Source of the DNA: Roseiconus lacunae | GTDB lineage: Bacteria > Planctomycetota > Planctomycetia > Pirellulales > Pirellulaceae | Length of the DNA: 64,000 bases | NCBI RefSeq assembly: GCF_008312935.1 | Contig: NZ_VSZO01000012.1 | Coordinates: forward strand, 62,001-126,000 | Direction: 5' to 3' | Shown here: one piece after another, positions 11,301-19,240 of the stretch | Position numbering within the stretch: position 1 is the stretch's first letter | Layout of the letters: every line of letters begins with the position of its first letter | Notes under the pieces: generated by a model | Database searches by the model: none | Told to the model about the DNA's origin: nothing | What the model saw: the letters and a program-made list of their open reading frames with translations, nothing else | Translations under genes and position numbers: made by a program

Positions 11301-11467
11301 CCTTGAAGCTGGTCGGTGACGCGCTCAATGAGTTGGCCGAGATTCGCAGCGGGGAAGTTCGCACCTCGACCGGCGCCGCATCCTTCGAAGTTCCCGAACG
11401 GATGCGTGCTGACCTGGATCGATACTTCTTCCGCTTGGAGCAGCGACTGCGAGGGACTGCGAAATGA
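8333..11467 (+). CDS. Very large membrane/coiled-coil protein of the MoxR operon (DUF4175-like)
   Basis: A 1044-residue protein. I place the start at the ATG at 8333, which shares one base with the preceding TGA; this leaves the usual N-terminus MHLELPAVL rather than an 84-base longer overlap. Two membrane segments lie near residues 30-75 (LASISVSMLVLVAMD; GIFWVTCAVTLVLG) and one near 160-180 (LLFASAAVLIVFTLFF). A beta-rich, presumably extracytoplasmic part follows, then a long Glu/Gln/Asp-rich helical C-terminal half likely to form coiled coils (AVEDQAELVAKFDAIADQLK). The layout resembles the DUF4175-type proteins next to BatA/VWA genes; family assignment is by layout and context, not by a decisive motif. 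Function unknown. Confidence 0.75.
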   Translation: MHLELPAVLTDKLRRYRNQTLRQSLRRSWFHSLASISVSMLVLVAMDRVVALPPLLRGIFWVTCAVTLVLGTVRLIRAVMRLRSPIHIARSISQRDTLFGDHLQGAIELADSASEQRRSMRLCSAALQQVADEAAKRDLTRLLPRQSLSISRRLLFASAAVLIVFTLFFPHVVTNSMHRVIAPFAAIKRQTLVQLSHLDPNIVVPRGEAIRWVATSAPESRWQPDSASLRLGSLGTINSDRSADGYSFEFPPLNAPIDATLRIGDATATLHLIPKERPQVNSINATIELPSYLQVSQPKLATEPSGNVIEALEGAALTLQVNTSTDLFDATVDGRQINAAGTSFTVSLGGDATSVTLDWQDQDGLTADRPITIEIERTVDQPPTLIVDETNIPARVLNQQQLRFRLTAEDDYAVRRVGIQWSREDETGERIVGPGPDGKNTTAFFNPTAYGVEEGDVLIRFWVEDDLPERPRIYTDAYALTVLSAEDHAVWIGDSLARWRQTAIEVRDRELQLLSINQELMTVPESDRDVEWRRRLATQAAAEAENSRRLKRIVEDGKAILSQAAANDQIPSGQLEGLAQSIGALTDLAEGRMPRVAKLLNDAAQEESKFGAMANLETTQGELPDQEQTSSDQDPDGETPASPERLGLADTTVIDTSTSGRKTDDEEKSPGSNKKKLAEAVEDQAELVAKFDAIADQLKELLGQMDGSTLVKRMKAISRIQDRVAGRLAKTIGDRFGRSQPAQPTDFQASIDDTEETISRLQRVMDDLQAFLKRREIRSFKVVFEEMRNDGVLDQLRLLKRNLPSSPGASIAAAEFWSDNFDRLADDLIEPPTNDDEQEPDNGKPKKSLDPEVVLEVLRILKSEVDLRELTRQAEQGRKAMKPDDYASEAIQLSESQDGIRDRLDQVIDRLQTDRDSAIQFAAEAEVLSSARAAMVDAAETLVQPDTGPAVIAAQTEAIELLLRSRKVDPSTGGGSNSASSAGGDTDQAALKLVGDALNELAEIRSGEVRTSTGAASFEVPERMRADLDRYFFRLEQRLRGTAK

Positions 11468-12510
11468 AATTCAACACCATAGTCCTGATTGCCTTCCTAT
11501 CGATGGCGAATCAACCGCAACTGGTCATCGCGCAAACGAACTTGCCGGGACAAGCCGCGATCGGTCAAGAAGTCCCTCGAGAAGTGCACGAGATCTATCA
11601 TAATGGATTAGCGTTTTTAAAACGTACTCAGGACGATCGGGGAACTTGGCCCGCCGGCGAAGCGGCGGGGCCGGGCACGACATCGCTGGCCCTTCTCGCA
11701 TTCTTGGCCTCGGGCGAAGACCCAAACCTGGGTCCTTATCGCGACACCATTCGCCAAGCCTTGCGTCATATCATCGCCAGCCAAAACGAGAAGACAGGGT
11801 ACATGGGTCCCAGTATGTACCATCATGGATTTGCGTTGTTGGCACTAAGCGAAGCGTACGGAATGGTGGACGACAGCGATTTGTTTACACCTGGTACGTC
11901 CCAGTCGCGATCGCTGGGACAAGCAGTCGAACTCGCTGTACGAGCGGCACTGACGTCACAAAAGCGAAATCAACAACGTGCGTGGCGTTATTCACCCGGT
12001 GCCAGTGATGCCGACACGTCGGTTTCCGGAGCGGTGCTGATGGGACTGCTTGCGGCTCGAAACGCCGGTATCGAAGTGCCTGACGAGGCGATCAATGCCG
12101 CGATCGACTACTTCGCCGCGATGACAGCCAACGACGGAACGGTCGGATACACTACGGCCAGCCAAGGCGGACTAGAATCTGTCGCAAGAAGTGGCATTGT
12201 CAACTTAGTCATGGCCATCGCACGTCGCAAAGACCTGCCGGCCTACCAACAAACCGCGCAGTACTTGGTCGAACACGAAGGCGACGATCCGGGCTGGCCC
12301 GAGTACGCACGGTACTATCAAGCTCAAGCGCTCTTCCAATGGGACCTCGACGTTTGGAACCGATGGAACGAAGATTTAATCCGCAAATTGAAAAGCCAAC
12401 AAAAAACAGACGGTAGTTTCGACGGTGAATTGGGTGTGACCAACAGCACTTCGATGACCTTATTGGCGTTGGGCGTCAACTTTAGATTTTTGCCGATTTA
12501 CGAACGATGA
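11464..12510 (+). CDS. Prenyltransferase/squalene-cyclase-like alpha-toroid protein, exported
   Basis: A 348-residue protein with a signal peptide (IVLIAFLSMANQPQLVIAQ) and repeats of the terpenoid cyclase/prenyltransferase alpha-alpha toroid type: FLKRTQDDRGTWP, LRHIIASQNEKTGYMG, LKSQQKTDGSFDGE, each pairing a QxxDGxW/F-like turn with helices. The segment SDADTSVSG sits where squalene-hopene cyclases carry DxDDTA, but the acidic triad is incomplete, so cyclase activity is doubtful. Such toroids are common in planctomycete MoxR operons, where they more likely bind ligands or proteins. The start overlaps the upstream stop (ATGA at 11464) and its own stop overlaps the next start. Confidence 0.85.
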   Translation: MKFNTIVLIAFLSMANQPQLVIAQTNLPGQAAIGQEVPREVHEIYHNGLAFLKRTQDDRGTWPAGEAAGPGTTSLALLAFLASGEDPNLGPYRDTIRQALRHIIASQNEKTGYMGPSMYHHGFALLALSEAYGMVDDSDLFTPGTSQSRSLGQAVELAVRAALTSQKRNQQRAWRYSPGASDADTSVSGAVLMGLLAARNAGIEVPDEAINAAIDYFAAMTANDGTVGYTTASQGGLESVARSGIVNLVMAIARRKDLPAYQQTAQYLVEHEGDDPGWPEYARYYQAQALFQWDLDVWNRWNEDLIRKLKSQQKTDGSFDGELGVTNSTSMTLLALGVNFRFLPIYER

Positions 12511-14696
12511 TGAAAGCGATCGGCAAACGGACAATCAGTGTTTTCTACCCGTCACTTCACCAAGCTTGGTGTTGCTTGATCTTGGTTTTGATACCGGTGT
12601 TGATCCATCTACCGACGGCATCTTGCCAGGATGCTTCACCACTCACTTTTCGATTCGCCGATGGGAGCGAACTACGGGGCCACCTGTCTGCCGCAAATTC
12701 AGAGCAATCGATCGCGATCAAGAGCGACTTATTCACAGATGCGGGTGAGATTCCGCTGCGGCATTTACTTGAAGCGACGACGCTGAGTGAAGCGAGTGAC
12801 GTCAGCGAAGAAAATCGACGCCCCGATACCAGCGAACGATTCACCGACGAGCAATTTGCCGCTCGTTTAATCGATGATAGTCAAATCGTTGGCGACGTGG
12901 TCAGTTGGGAAGGGGACCGTATTCAAATCGCCAGCCCGACTTTGGGGACCGTTTCGATCGCCACCGACCAACTGTTCAGCTTGCGCAGGATCGATGATGT
13001 ACCAGCACGTGTCGCTTCATTGGTTTCGCTACCGCATCGATTTCAACGCCCCCGTACTTGGCGCAGTGACAACGGCGAAGTGATCGCCGACCAACCGGGA
13101 GCAATGGTCGGACGATTGGACCTACCCGATCGGTTCCGTCTGCTGGTCGAAATCCAATGCGATGGGAATTCCAATGTTCAGATCACGCTGGGCGATCGCG
13201 CCGAAGCCGGGGTAGGGCAGGGGAGTCGCGTTCGTCGTGGTGGATCGGTGTCTCGTTCGCCCGAAGAGCAACTCGTCACTGATGTCGAGTGGTATGGCGA
13301 CAGCTTGTCACTGGTCCGTGCCAATGCCAGCGTCGCCGATGTCGCGGTAGTTCCTTGGCAAGACACGCGGACGCTTAAGATTGAGCTTCGCATCGATCAA
13401 CCTGCCGGACGTCTCGTTGCGTTGGTTAAAGGTGAAGAAGTCGCTCGTGCCGAACTCACTGATTCGGTGCCATCGATTCGTCGGCAACTCACGTTGACCA
13501 ATCGTGGTGATTCGATCCGACTTAGGCGTCTCGAAGTCTTTCAGTGGGATGGTCAGTCCGATCTGCCCGCCGAAATTGCGACCGCCGCGACGACGCTCAC
13601 TGACGGAACCACGATCGATCACGTGATCGCCGCCGGGGAAATTAATCTCGAACGCGTCCGTAGCGTCGGATTTGCAACACCACTCTCGCCGTCACCGGGT
13701 TGCGAGTTCACGCTTGATGACCGGACTCGCGTGCGAGGTATCGTCACCGTCAACCAAGACTTCGATAACGGCGAAAAAACGATTCAAGTACGCTCTGCCA
13801 CGGGTCAAACCTACCGTGTAGATCCCCAGTCGGTTCGACAAGTCATCGGGCTTGGTACTTCACAACCTTCAAGCAATGCCTCACGGCTTCGCAACCGTGA
13901 CCAACGACTGTTTGGAACGCCCGTCCGCAGCGGTAGCGACACGGCGTTCGTCGCTTGGTCAAGTCCGATGCTGGCCGAACCACTGGGTGTCGCGGCAAAT
14001 TCATTGACACGAATCGCATTTCCGATGACAAATCCATCCGGCACGTTTCAACCTAGTTTACGTTTGCATGACGGTGATCGGATGCAAGGCGAAACGGTGG
14101 CCGTCGAAGCGAGTTCGGTAGCGTTTCAAGGAAAGTACTGTGCCGCATGCTCGATCGAAGAATCCGCCATCCGCGCGATCGAACTTCAGTCGATCACCGA
14201 TCTAGATCCGGCGGCGCTACGTTATCCATTGAGTTTACCACGGATGAAAAAGTCGACACCTCCGACACACTTGTTGATCGCTCCCAACGGTGATCTCCTT
14301 CGTGGGCGATTGGAATCACTCGGTCGTGCGGCCGCGACCATCGAAGTCCGTCAAATCCAGCGGACCATTCCGCGTGACGCGATCGGCCAGATCATTCGGC
14401 TAGACGCTCCAGTCACCGATGCTACGAAGCCGCGGTTCGAGCGTGACTTTGAATCATTGATTGATGCCGTGATCGTTACCGGGGACCAATCGCGACTCTC
14501 GCTTCGAAATGTCAGTTTTGATGGCGTCACGTTGACGGGCGACCACGATTCATTTGGTCGCTGCACCACACCGATCGAGCAAGTGACGGAACTTTGGCTT
14601 GGTCCGCAGCCCTCGGATGCGTCGCAATCGTGGAAGCTGATCGATGTCAAAACACCACGGTCCTACGACGAACCAGAACCGTCGCCGTCGGAATAA
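12507..14696 (+). CDS. Secreted protein of unknown function, last gene of the MoxR operon
   Basis: 729 residues, beginning MMK with a signal peptide or anchor near residues 20-40 (CLILVLIPVLIHLPTASC). The rest is beta-rich with a recurring small module of the form 'DGSxLRGxL...I.S.FGxxxIPxxxLxxI': FRFADGSELRGHL, DDSQIVGDVVSWEGDRIQIASP, DDRTRVRGIVTV, LHDGDRMQGETVAVEAS, APNGDLLRGRLESLG. These look like five or so repeats of a small barrel-like unit. The segment near 210-320 resembles a concanavalin-like sandwich (FRLLVEIQCDGNSNVQITLGD). I do not recognise a family with a known function. It carries two overlapping octamers of the GGGNAGGG type at 13210-13222 and one at 12907. It overlaps the toroid gene by 4 bp. 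Confidence 0.78.
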   Translation: MMKAIGKRTISVFYPSLHQAWCCLILVLIPVLIHLPTASCQDASPLTFRFADGSELRGHLSAANSEQSIAIKSDLFTDAGEIPLRHLLEATTLSEASDVSEENRRPDTSERFTDEQFAARLIDDSQIVGDVVSWEGDRIQIASPTLGTVSIATDQLFSLRRIDDVPARVASLVSLPHRFQRPRTWRSDNGEVIADQPGAMVGRLDLPDRFRLLVEIQCDGNSNVQITLGDRAEAGVGQGSRVRRGGSVSRSPEEQLVTDVEWYGDSLSLVRANASVADVAVVPWQDTRTLKIELRIDQPAGRLVALVKGEEVARAELTDSVPSIRRQLTLTNRGDSIRLRRLEVFQWDGQSDLPAEIATAATTLTDGTTIDHVIAAGEINLERVRSVGFATPLSPSPGCEFTLDDRTRVRGIVTVNQDFDNGEKTIQVRSATGQTYRVDPQSVRQVIGLGTSQPSSNASRLRNRDQRLFGTPVRSGSDTAFVAWSSPMLAEPLGVAANSLTRIAFPMTNPSGTFQPSLRLHDGDRMQGETVAVEASSVAFQGKYCAACSIEESAIRAIELQSITDLDPAALRYPLSLPRMKKSTPPTHLLIAPNGDLLRGRLESLGRAAATIEVRQIQRTIPRDAIGQIIRLDAPVTDATKPRFERDFESLIDAVIVTGDQSRLSLRNVSFDGVTLTGDHDSFGRCTTPIEQVTELWLGPQPSDASQSWKLIDVKTPRSYDEPEPSPSE

Positions 14697-14731
14697 CGAA
14701 TGGTTACCGAACGTATTGGGATGGACGCCGA

Positions 14732-15469
14732 TCACTCAACCGCGAGCGACGGATCGGACATCCCGTTCTCTCGGAAGCCTTTCAGCCGCAATAAACAGGC
14801 GTCGCAGCGCCCACACGGAATTCCGCCTTCACCGGGGTCATAGCATGACAACGTCATCGAATAGTCGACGCCCAATGCGATACCCTTGGCAATGATTTCC
14901 GCCTTGGTCAGATTGATCAGCGGGGTGTGAATTTTTAATGCCCGCCCTTCGACACCCGCCTTCGTCGCCAGATTCGCCATCGTTTCAAATGCCTGAATGT
15001 ACTCTGGTCGACAATCGGGATAGCCGCTGTAATCCAAAGCATTCACACCAATAAACACATCCATCGCTTCGATCGTCTCCGCCATCGCCAGTCCCAGCGA
15101 AAGAAAGACGGTGTTACGTGCAGGGACGTAAGTCACGGGGATTTGATCACCGATTTGTTCGACCGAGTCCGATTTTGGGACCCCGATGGACTCATCCGTC
15201 AGTGCCGAACCGCCAAATTGTGACAGATTGATATCGACGACTTGATGCGACGCGACACCGAAGTGTTCCGCTAATCGCTGGGCACGTCCAAGTTCATACT
15301 CGTGACGCTGGCCATAACGAAAGCTGATCGCATGAACCGCGTAGCCTTCGTCGTTCGCGATCGCTAGACAGGTCGCACTATCAAGTCCGCCGGATAAGAG
15401 GACGACCGCGGGTCGTTTGCCGCTCACTGTATTCCGACTCACTGTTTTCCCGCTCACTGTTTCTTCCAA
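14732..15469 (-). CDS. queC: 7-cyano-7-deazaguanine synthase QueC
   Basis: Converts 7-carboxy-7-deazaguanine to preQ0 with ATP and ammonia, in the pathway to queuosine-modified tRNA. The PP-loop ATPase motif SGGLDS is at residues 26-31, and the zinc site is C209 with the C-terminal CxxCxxC cluster C219/C222/C225. The length of 245 residues is slightly long because of an N-terminal extension coded by three 15 bp tandem repeats ([15 protein letters not shown]). A GTG start inside that repeat would also be plausible. The first 16 bp overlap the end of the upstream nuclease gene, so both are likely cotranscribed. No preQ1 riboswitch was recognised. Confidence 0.95.
   Translation of the reverse strand: MEETVSGKTVSRNTVSGKRPAVVLLSGGLDSATCLAIANDEGYAVHAISFRYGQRHEYELGRAQRLAEHFGVASHQVVDINLSQFGGSALTDESIGVPKSDSVEQIGDQIPVTYVPARNTVFLSLGLAMAETIEAMDVFIGVNALDYSGYPDCRPEYIQAFETMANLATKAGVEGRALKIHTPLINLTKAEIIAKGIALGVDYSMTLSCYDPGEGGIPCGRCDACLLRLKGFRENGMSDPSLAVE
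15415..15460 (-). repeat. Three 15 bp tandem repeats at the queC start
   Basis: Three tandem units of the form ACAGTGAGCGGGAAA (the second is ACAGTGAGTCGGAAT) encode [15 protein letters not shown] before the QueC core. The first unit contains the stop of the upstream HD-domain nuclease. Each unit carries an in-frame GTG, so each could supply an alternative start. Confidence 0.8.
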
Positions 15470-16422
15470 AGTTTGCGGCCGATCGATGGGTGATAGTTGG
15501 TCCAGTTTTCGTTATTGGTTAGATCCGCTTCGATCAAGCTGGTAAACGATGTGATCTTGGCATCCATATTGTCGAGATGATGAAGCGTGATCGCTTCCAG
15601 AGTCGATGGCAGACGCGGACTGCCATATTCAAGCTGTCCGTGATGAGAAACGATCAAGTGTTCGAGCTGGACTTTTAAGTCGTCGGGAAACTCTTCGTCC
15701 GATTCATCTTCAAACCGTTCGATCGCGGCGCCGAGCATTTGGACCCCAATGACGATATGACCGACCAGTTGTCCGCGATCGGTGTAGGACAGTTCGCCAC
15801 TGGACGAGATTTCTTCGATTTTCCCCAAGTCATGCAAAAACGCACCGAAAGTCAACAAGTCAGTATTCACACGTTCGTAGCGCGGGCCGACGAACTGACA
15901 CAACTGCATCAAGTCGACGGTATGTCGCAACAACCCACCAGGGTAGGCGTGGTGGTTGGAAACCGCCGCGGTCGCGGTTTTCAGTTGGGCTACAAAGCTG
16001 TCATCGGCCAACCATGATTGCCCAAGGCCTCTTAGGTACACATCGGTCAAACCGTCAATCATTGCCCGCAGTTCCTGAAGCGCTTGATCGGAGGCGGCGG
16101 CGTCGAACTGCTCAAAGTCTTGAAGGTCAACGTCGTGTTCTTCGACCGCCTCGATCTCGGTCAGTATGACTTGAAGCGCACCTTGGTGGACCTGCGTCCG
16201 ACCGCGACCGTGAATGTACCCGCCCCGTTCGATCTCTTCGTAGTCGGCGTCTTCGACGTTCCACATCATCGCCACGATGGTTCCCGTTCGATCGGCCAAT
16301 TTCAACAATAGATACTTTCCGCCTTGGCGGTTGACGCGAAGTTGCTTGTCGGCCAAACGAAACGTTTGATCGACGGACACACTGTCGCTTAGTTCATTAA
16401 TTGGGGTGCGTGACACGGGCAC
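15454..16422 (-). CDS. OB-fold/HD-domain 3'-5' exoribonuclease, YhaM family
   Basis: A 322-residue protein with an N-terminal OB-fold ([23 protein letters not shown], residues 33-55) and a C-terminal HD phosphohydrolase domain: the first histidine in [10 protein letters not shown], the metal-binding HDLGK in [13 protein letters not shown], a later conserved histidine in [14 protein letters not shown]. This arrangement is that of YhaM/CBF1-like 3'-5' exonucleases, acting on RNA and sometimes DNA ends in the cytoplasm. The start is GTG at 16422, with another GTG two codons later; both give a normal N-terminus. It is transcribed before queC and overlaps it. Confidence 0.9.
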   Translation of the reverse strand: MPVSRTPINELSDSVSVDQTFRLADKQLRVNRQGGKYLLLKLADRTGTIVAMMWNVEDADYEEIERGGYIHGRGRTQVHQGALQVILTEIEAVEEHDVDLQDFEQFDAAASDQALQELRAMIDGLTDVYLRGLGQSWLADDSFVAQLKTATAAVSNHHAYPGGLLRHTVDLMQLCQFVGPRYERVNTDLLTFGAFLHDLGKIEEISSSGELSYTDRGQLVGHIVIGVQMLGAAIERFEDESDEEFPDDLKVQLEHLIVSHHGQLEYGSPRLPSTLEAITLHHLDNMDAKITSFTSLIEADLTNNENWTNYHPSIGRKLWKKQ

Positions 16423-16801
16423 TTTTTCGGGACGTCAAGGAATAGGAACAATCGGGAGCCTCCGCCAAAGTCGCCCGATTGGCCCGGTAATGGACTGAAC
16501 AACCAAGACAAGCGTCATGCGGCCGATCGAAAGCAATCGGGGCAAAGCGAACGGGCGCACGGAAACAGGAATCGGTCCCCAACAGCATCCCGACAATCTG
16601 CCCCGAGGTCAATTGTCCCTTCCAGAGCGATACCGGTCACATCAGTGTTCGAGTCAAACCGCATCAATACGCCAAAGGGCGGCAGGGCAGGGGAGTGGAC
16701 ACCGGAAGTCTCCCGATCGGTCAGGCGAAATCTGACCGTAGGCTTCGTTTCCTACCCGTACAGGCTATACGTTTTCCCGCGACGCTGGCTATACTGGGGG
16801 T
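16423..16801. other. Divergent intergenic region, 379 bp
   Basis: No gene was recognised. It separates the divergently transcribed YhaM-like and sigma-like genes and so should hold both promoters. It contains one rightward GGGCAGGG (16685-16692), an 8 bp inverted repeat (16449-16456 with 16474-16481), and two GGCTATAC direct repeats close to the + strand gene. Confidence 0.6.
16763..16795 (+). promoter_or_regulatory. Putative promoter with two GGCTATAC repeats
   Basis: GGCTATAC occurs at 16763-16770 and again at 16788-16795, 25 bp apart. The second contains TATACT, a good bacterial -10 box, ending 6 bp before the ATG at 16802. If used, transcription would start at or near the start codon, giving a leaderless or very short-leader mRNA. 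No good -35 box is seen. Inference from sequence only. Confidence 0.35.
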
Positions 16802-17518
16802 ATGTCGAGCCAGACCTCCTCTCTCCCAGCGGCGCGTAGCAGCGTCAACCTGATTCGATCGAGCCATAGCTGGACGGAAGCCGAAAGCGCCGCCGGTTTT
16901 GTGCTTCGGTATCTTACACCCATGCGACGATTGCTGATCAAGCAATTGGGATCGGAACAGGAGGCCGACCTCGCGCTCAAGATTCTCCTTACGCACCTAG
17001 TCTCGGCGGGATTCGGCGAACACCGCAAGGGTCACCTCCGCGACTACTTGGCCAAAGCGGTGCGGTCGTGCGCCAAGGCGCGACTCGCCGAACAGGGTGG
17101 CCTTGACGAAGAAGCGATCAAACAACGATGCGCCGAGTTGATTCCGGAATCGAAACGTTGGCTGATCTTGTGGCGCGACTGTTTACTCGATCGTGCTTGG
17201 CGAGCCCTAGAACGTTTGGAACATCAAGACCGCACACGTCCGCTTTACACGATTCTTTGGACGAGCACAGTCGAGCCCAAGAGTACTCTCGACGAACTGG
17301 CGGACAAAGCCGAAGCACGAACGGGAACACGTCCAGAAGGACCCCAAGTGCAACAGTTCAAACACGAAGCCAAAGCCGCCTTCGCACAATTGCTGGCCGA
17401 CGAAGTGGTCGAGACCCTTGAAAAGGCAGACAAGGTCTCCGTCAAAAACGAGATTAACAAGCTAGGGATCGGCAGCGCATTTCATGGCCTGAATGTCGAA
17501 GCCAAAGAGCCGGCTTGA
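16802..17518 (+). CDS. Sigma-70-like (ECF-type) protein, divergent
   Basis: 238 residues without signal peptide or membrane segment. The order of features recalls planctomycete ECF sigma factors: an aromatic/helical region like sigma-2 (GFVLRYLTPMRRLLIKQLGS, then LRDYLAKAVRSCAKARLAE), a Trp-rich WLILWRDCLLDRAWRALERLE linker, and a helix-turn-helix-like end (STLDELADKAEARTGTRPEGPQVQQFKHEAKAAF) that would correspond to sigma-4. The match is by layout; the usual DNA-contact residues are weak, so it may be a degenerate sigma factor or an unrelated helical regulator. It stands alone, with a 570 bp gap downstream. The ATG at 16802 follows a possible -10 box directly. Confidence 0.6.
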   Translation: MSSQTSSLPAARSSVNLIRSSHSWTEAESAAGFVLRYLTPMRRLLIKQLGSEQEADLALKILLTHLVSAGFGEHRKGHLRDYLAKAVRSCAKARLAEQGGLDEEAIKQRCAELIPESKRWLILWRDCLLDRAWRALERLEHQDRTRPLYTILWTSTVEPKSTLDELADKAEARTGTRPEGPQVQQFKHEAKAAFAQLLADEVVETLEKADKVSVKNEINKLGIGSAFHGLNVEAKEPA

Positions 17519-18089
17519 ACACCGTGATCGTCCGAACCGATCGAAAATCGATGGACGTCAGTTTGCGTTCCGAGTCCAAGATTTATCCACACAGCGCTGG
17601 CCACGGGTGAACTGTAATTGTTGGGGCACGATCGATTGCGACCCAAATTGGCAGATTCCGGTCATCATGAACGACACGAAAGCCGTCTTTGGCGGTTTTC
17701 TTCACCGACTTCCTGCGTCGATCGCGTTTTTTCAAACGCTATCTATGTCATAATGGGACAGCGATTACGGAATGGCAAAGCGCGCCGACGAGTGGTTGGT
17801 AGGCGCTAGCCTCGGGCGTTGCCCTGACTGCTTTTGCGAAGGCCGGTCTGCGATAACGGCTTGTGATCCAGCATTCTACAGCAATCCCCGATCGCCTTAT
17901 CCGGAATCGCTCCCACCTTTTGAAACGGCAAAGGCAACTTTGCTCCCGCCTCCTTGTATGAGAATGACGGAGTCAACGTGGAATCGTGAGTCGACCTGGA
18001 AAGCAGCCAGGCCGCCTAATTTTCTGCTTGATCGCTCGCCAGATCACACAGAACCGATTGCGCCTTGATTTCGATGTCGGAGACTAACG
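17519..18089. other. Intergenic region of 571 bp without recognised gene
   Basis: Short open frames exist here (for example 17772-18068 on +), but their composition is unlike the neighbouring genes and they show no domain. A single perfect DnaA-box sequence TTATCCACA is at 17583-17591; one copy is no more than chance would allow. The region presumably carries the promoter of the cytochrome gene. Confidence 0.5.
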
Positions 18090-19166
18090 ATGTCAGCGAG
18101 AACTTTTGTGAAAACTAATCCATTTGCTTTCCCCGATCGAAGCGGATTTCGTCTCGGCTTGCTTCTGGTCGGACTGCTTTTGAACACATCGTTCGTCACG
18201 GGCCAAGAACGTAGCCCGCTGAATGAAGACGGAAAGATGATCGACTTTGAACGCGACATCCGCCCGATTTTTATGGCAAGGTGCTACGCCTGTCATAACG
18301 AAGACGATGCCAAAGCGGATTTCCGGATTGACGATCCCGACACGGTGCTAGGGTACATCGAGCCGGAAGACGCCGAGGCGAGCACGATGTTCTACGACTA
18401 CATGCTTTCCGAAGATCCGGACATGATGATGCCGCCACCGTCGAAAGGCGGCCCTTTGACGCCAGCCGAATTGGCAATGGTACGTGTTTGGATCAACGAA
18501 GGAGCCGACTGGCCGGAGGGGGTCACGCTGTCGCTTCAGCCGGAGGCTTCCGATACCGAAGTGATCGCCGAATCGATCCCCGCTGACGCCGGCCCCCGTT
18601 CGCTGTTTGACCGAGTGTGGTCCTTCCAAGGTTTTTTGCACCCGGCTACGGTGCACTTTCCGGTAGCCTTGTTTCTGGTGGGCGGATTCTTTGTGGTTTT
18701 AAGCTGGAAGTGGCCGGCTCTTGGCACGCAAATCCCGCTGGCTTGCTTGCTGATCGGCGCCCTCACGGCTGTCGCTTCGACCGCAATGGGCTGGTCCTTT
18801 GCGGTCGAAGAAGGTTACGGATCCTGGACCAAAGTCGATTTTGACAACGAGGTCTTCTGGCATCGCTGGAGTGGCGTTATCGTGACGGTGCTATCGGTCG
18901 TGTTTGCACTGATCGCGCTGCGCAGTATTCGCCACCAAGATTCCTCCGGCAAGGTTTGGAAAGGTGGGTTACTCGTGCTCGCACTCCTCGTCGGACTGGT
19001 CGGACACCAAGGCGGCGAATTGAGCTACGGTGCGGATTTCTATCCGAAAGCCTTCCGAATTTTGTTCGGGACCGAGGGTGAAGTTGCCGACGCATCCGCG
19101 GAGTTGCCCGTCGAAGGCGAGGCCGACGACGTTGCCGCCGATGACGCCGATAGCACCGAGTCGTAA
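18090..19166 (+). CDS. Planctomycete cytochrome c-domain protein fused to DUF2231 membrane region
   Basis: A 358-residue exported protein. After a signal peptide (LGLLLVGLLLNTSFVTGQ) comes a planctomycete-type cytochrome c domain with a single haem site CYACH in DIRPIFMARCYACHNE, and a later MMMPPPS segment that may supply the axial methionine. The C-terminal half has about four membrane helices of the DUF2231 type, opening LHPATVHFPVALFLVGG and containing GWSFAVEEGYG and LLVGLVGHQGGELSYG. The acidic tail (EGEADDVAADDADSTES) follows. In the family these are membrane-bound electron-transfer proteins of unknown partner. The gene lies 74 bp upstream of ppk1 on the same strand. Confidence 0.88.
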   Translation: MSARTFVKTNPFAFPDRSGFRLGLLLVGLLLNTSFVTGQERSPLNEDGKMIDFERDIRPIFMARCYACHNEDDAKADFRIDDPDTVLGYIEPEDAEASTMFYDYMLSEDPDMMMPPPSKGGPLTPAELAMVRVWINEGADWPEGVTLSLQPEASDTEVIAESIPADAGPRSLFDRVWSFQGFLHPATVHFPVALFLVGGFFVVLSWKWPALGTQIPLACLLIGALTAVASTAMGWSFAVEEGYGSWTKVDFDNEVFWHRWSGVIVTVLSVVFALIALRSIRHQDSSGKVWKGGLLVLALLVGLVGHQGGELSYGADFYPKAFRILFGTEGEVADASAELPVEGEADDVAADDADSTES

Positions 19167-19240
19167 CAGCGTCCAACCATATCGCGAGAGATCAACCGCA
19201 AGGGCAGTGCAATCGCCCCGCGGTCGGTGGAGGGGAACGA

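Noticed and set aside
17583..17591. Perfect DnaA box TTATCCACA in an intergenic region
   Set aside because: A single copy is expected about once in 130 kb per strand by chance; there is no cluster, dnaA or dnaN gene nearby, and the octamer polarity indicates terminus, not origin.
17772..18068. Open frame of 98 codons on +
   Set aside because: Composition and lack of any domain or start context; unlike the neighbouring genes.
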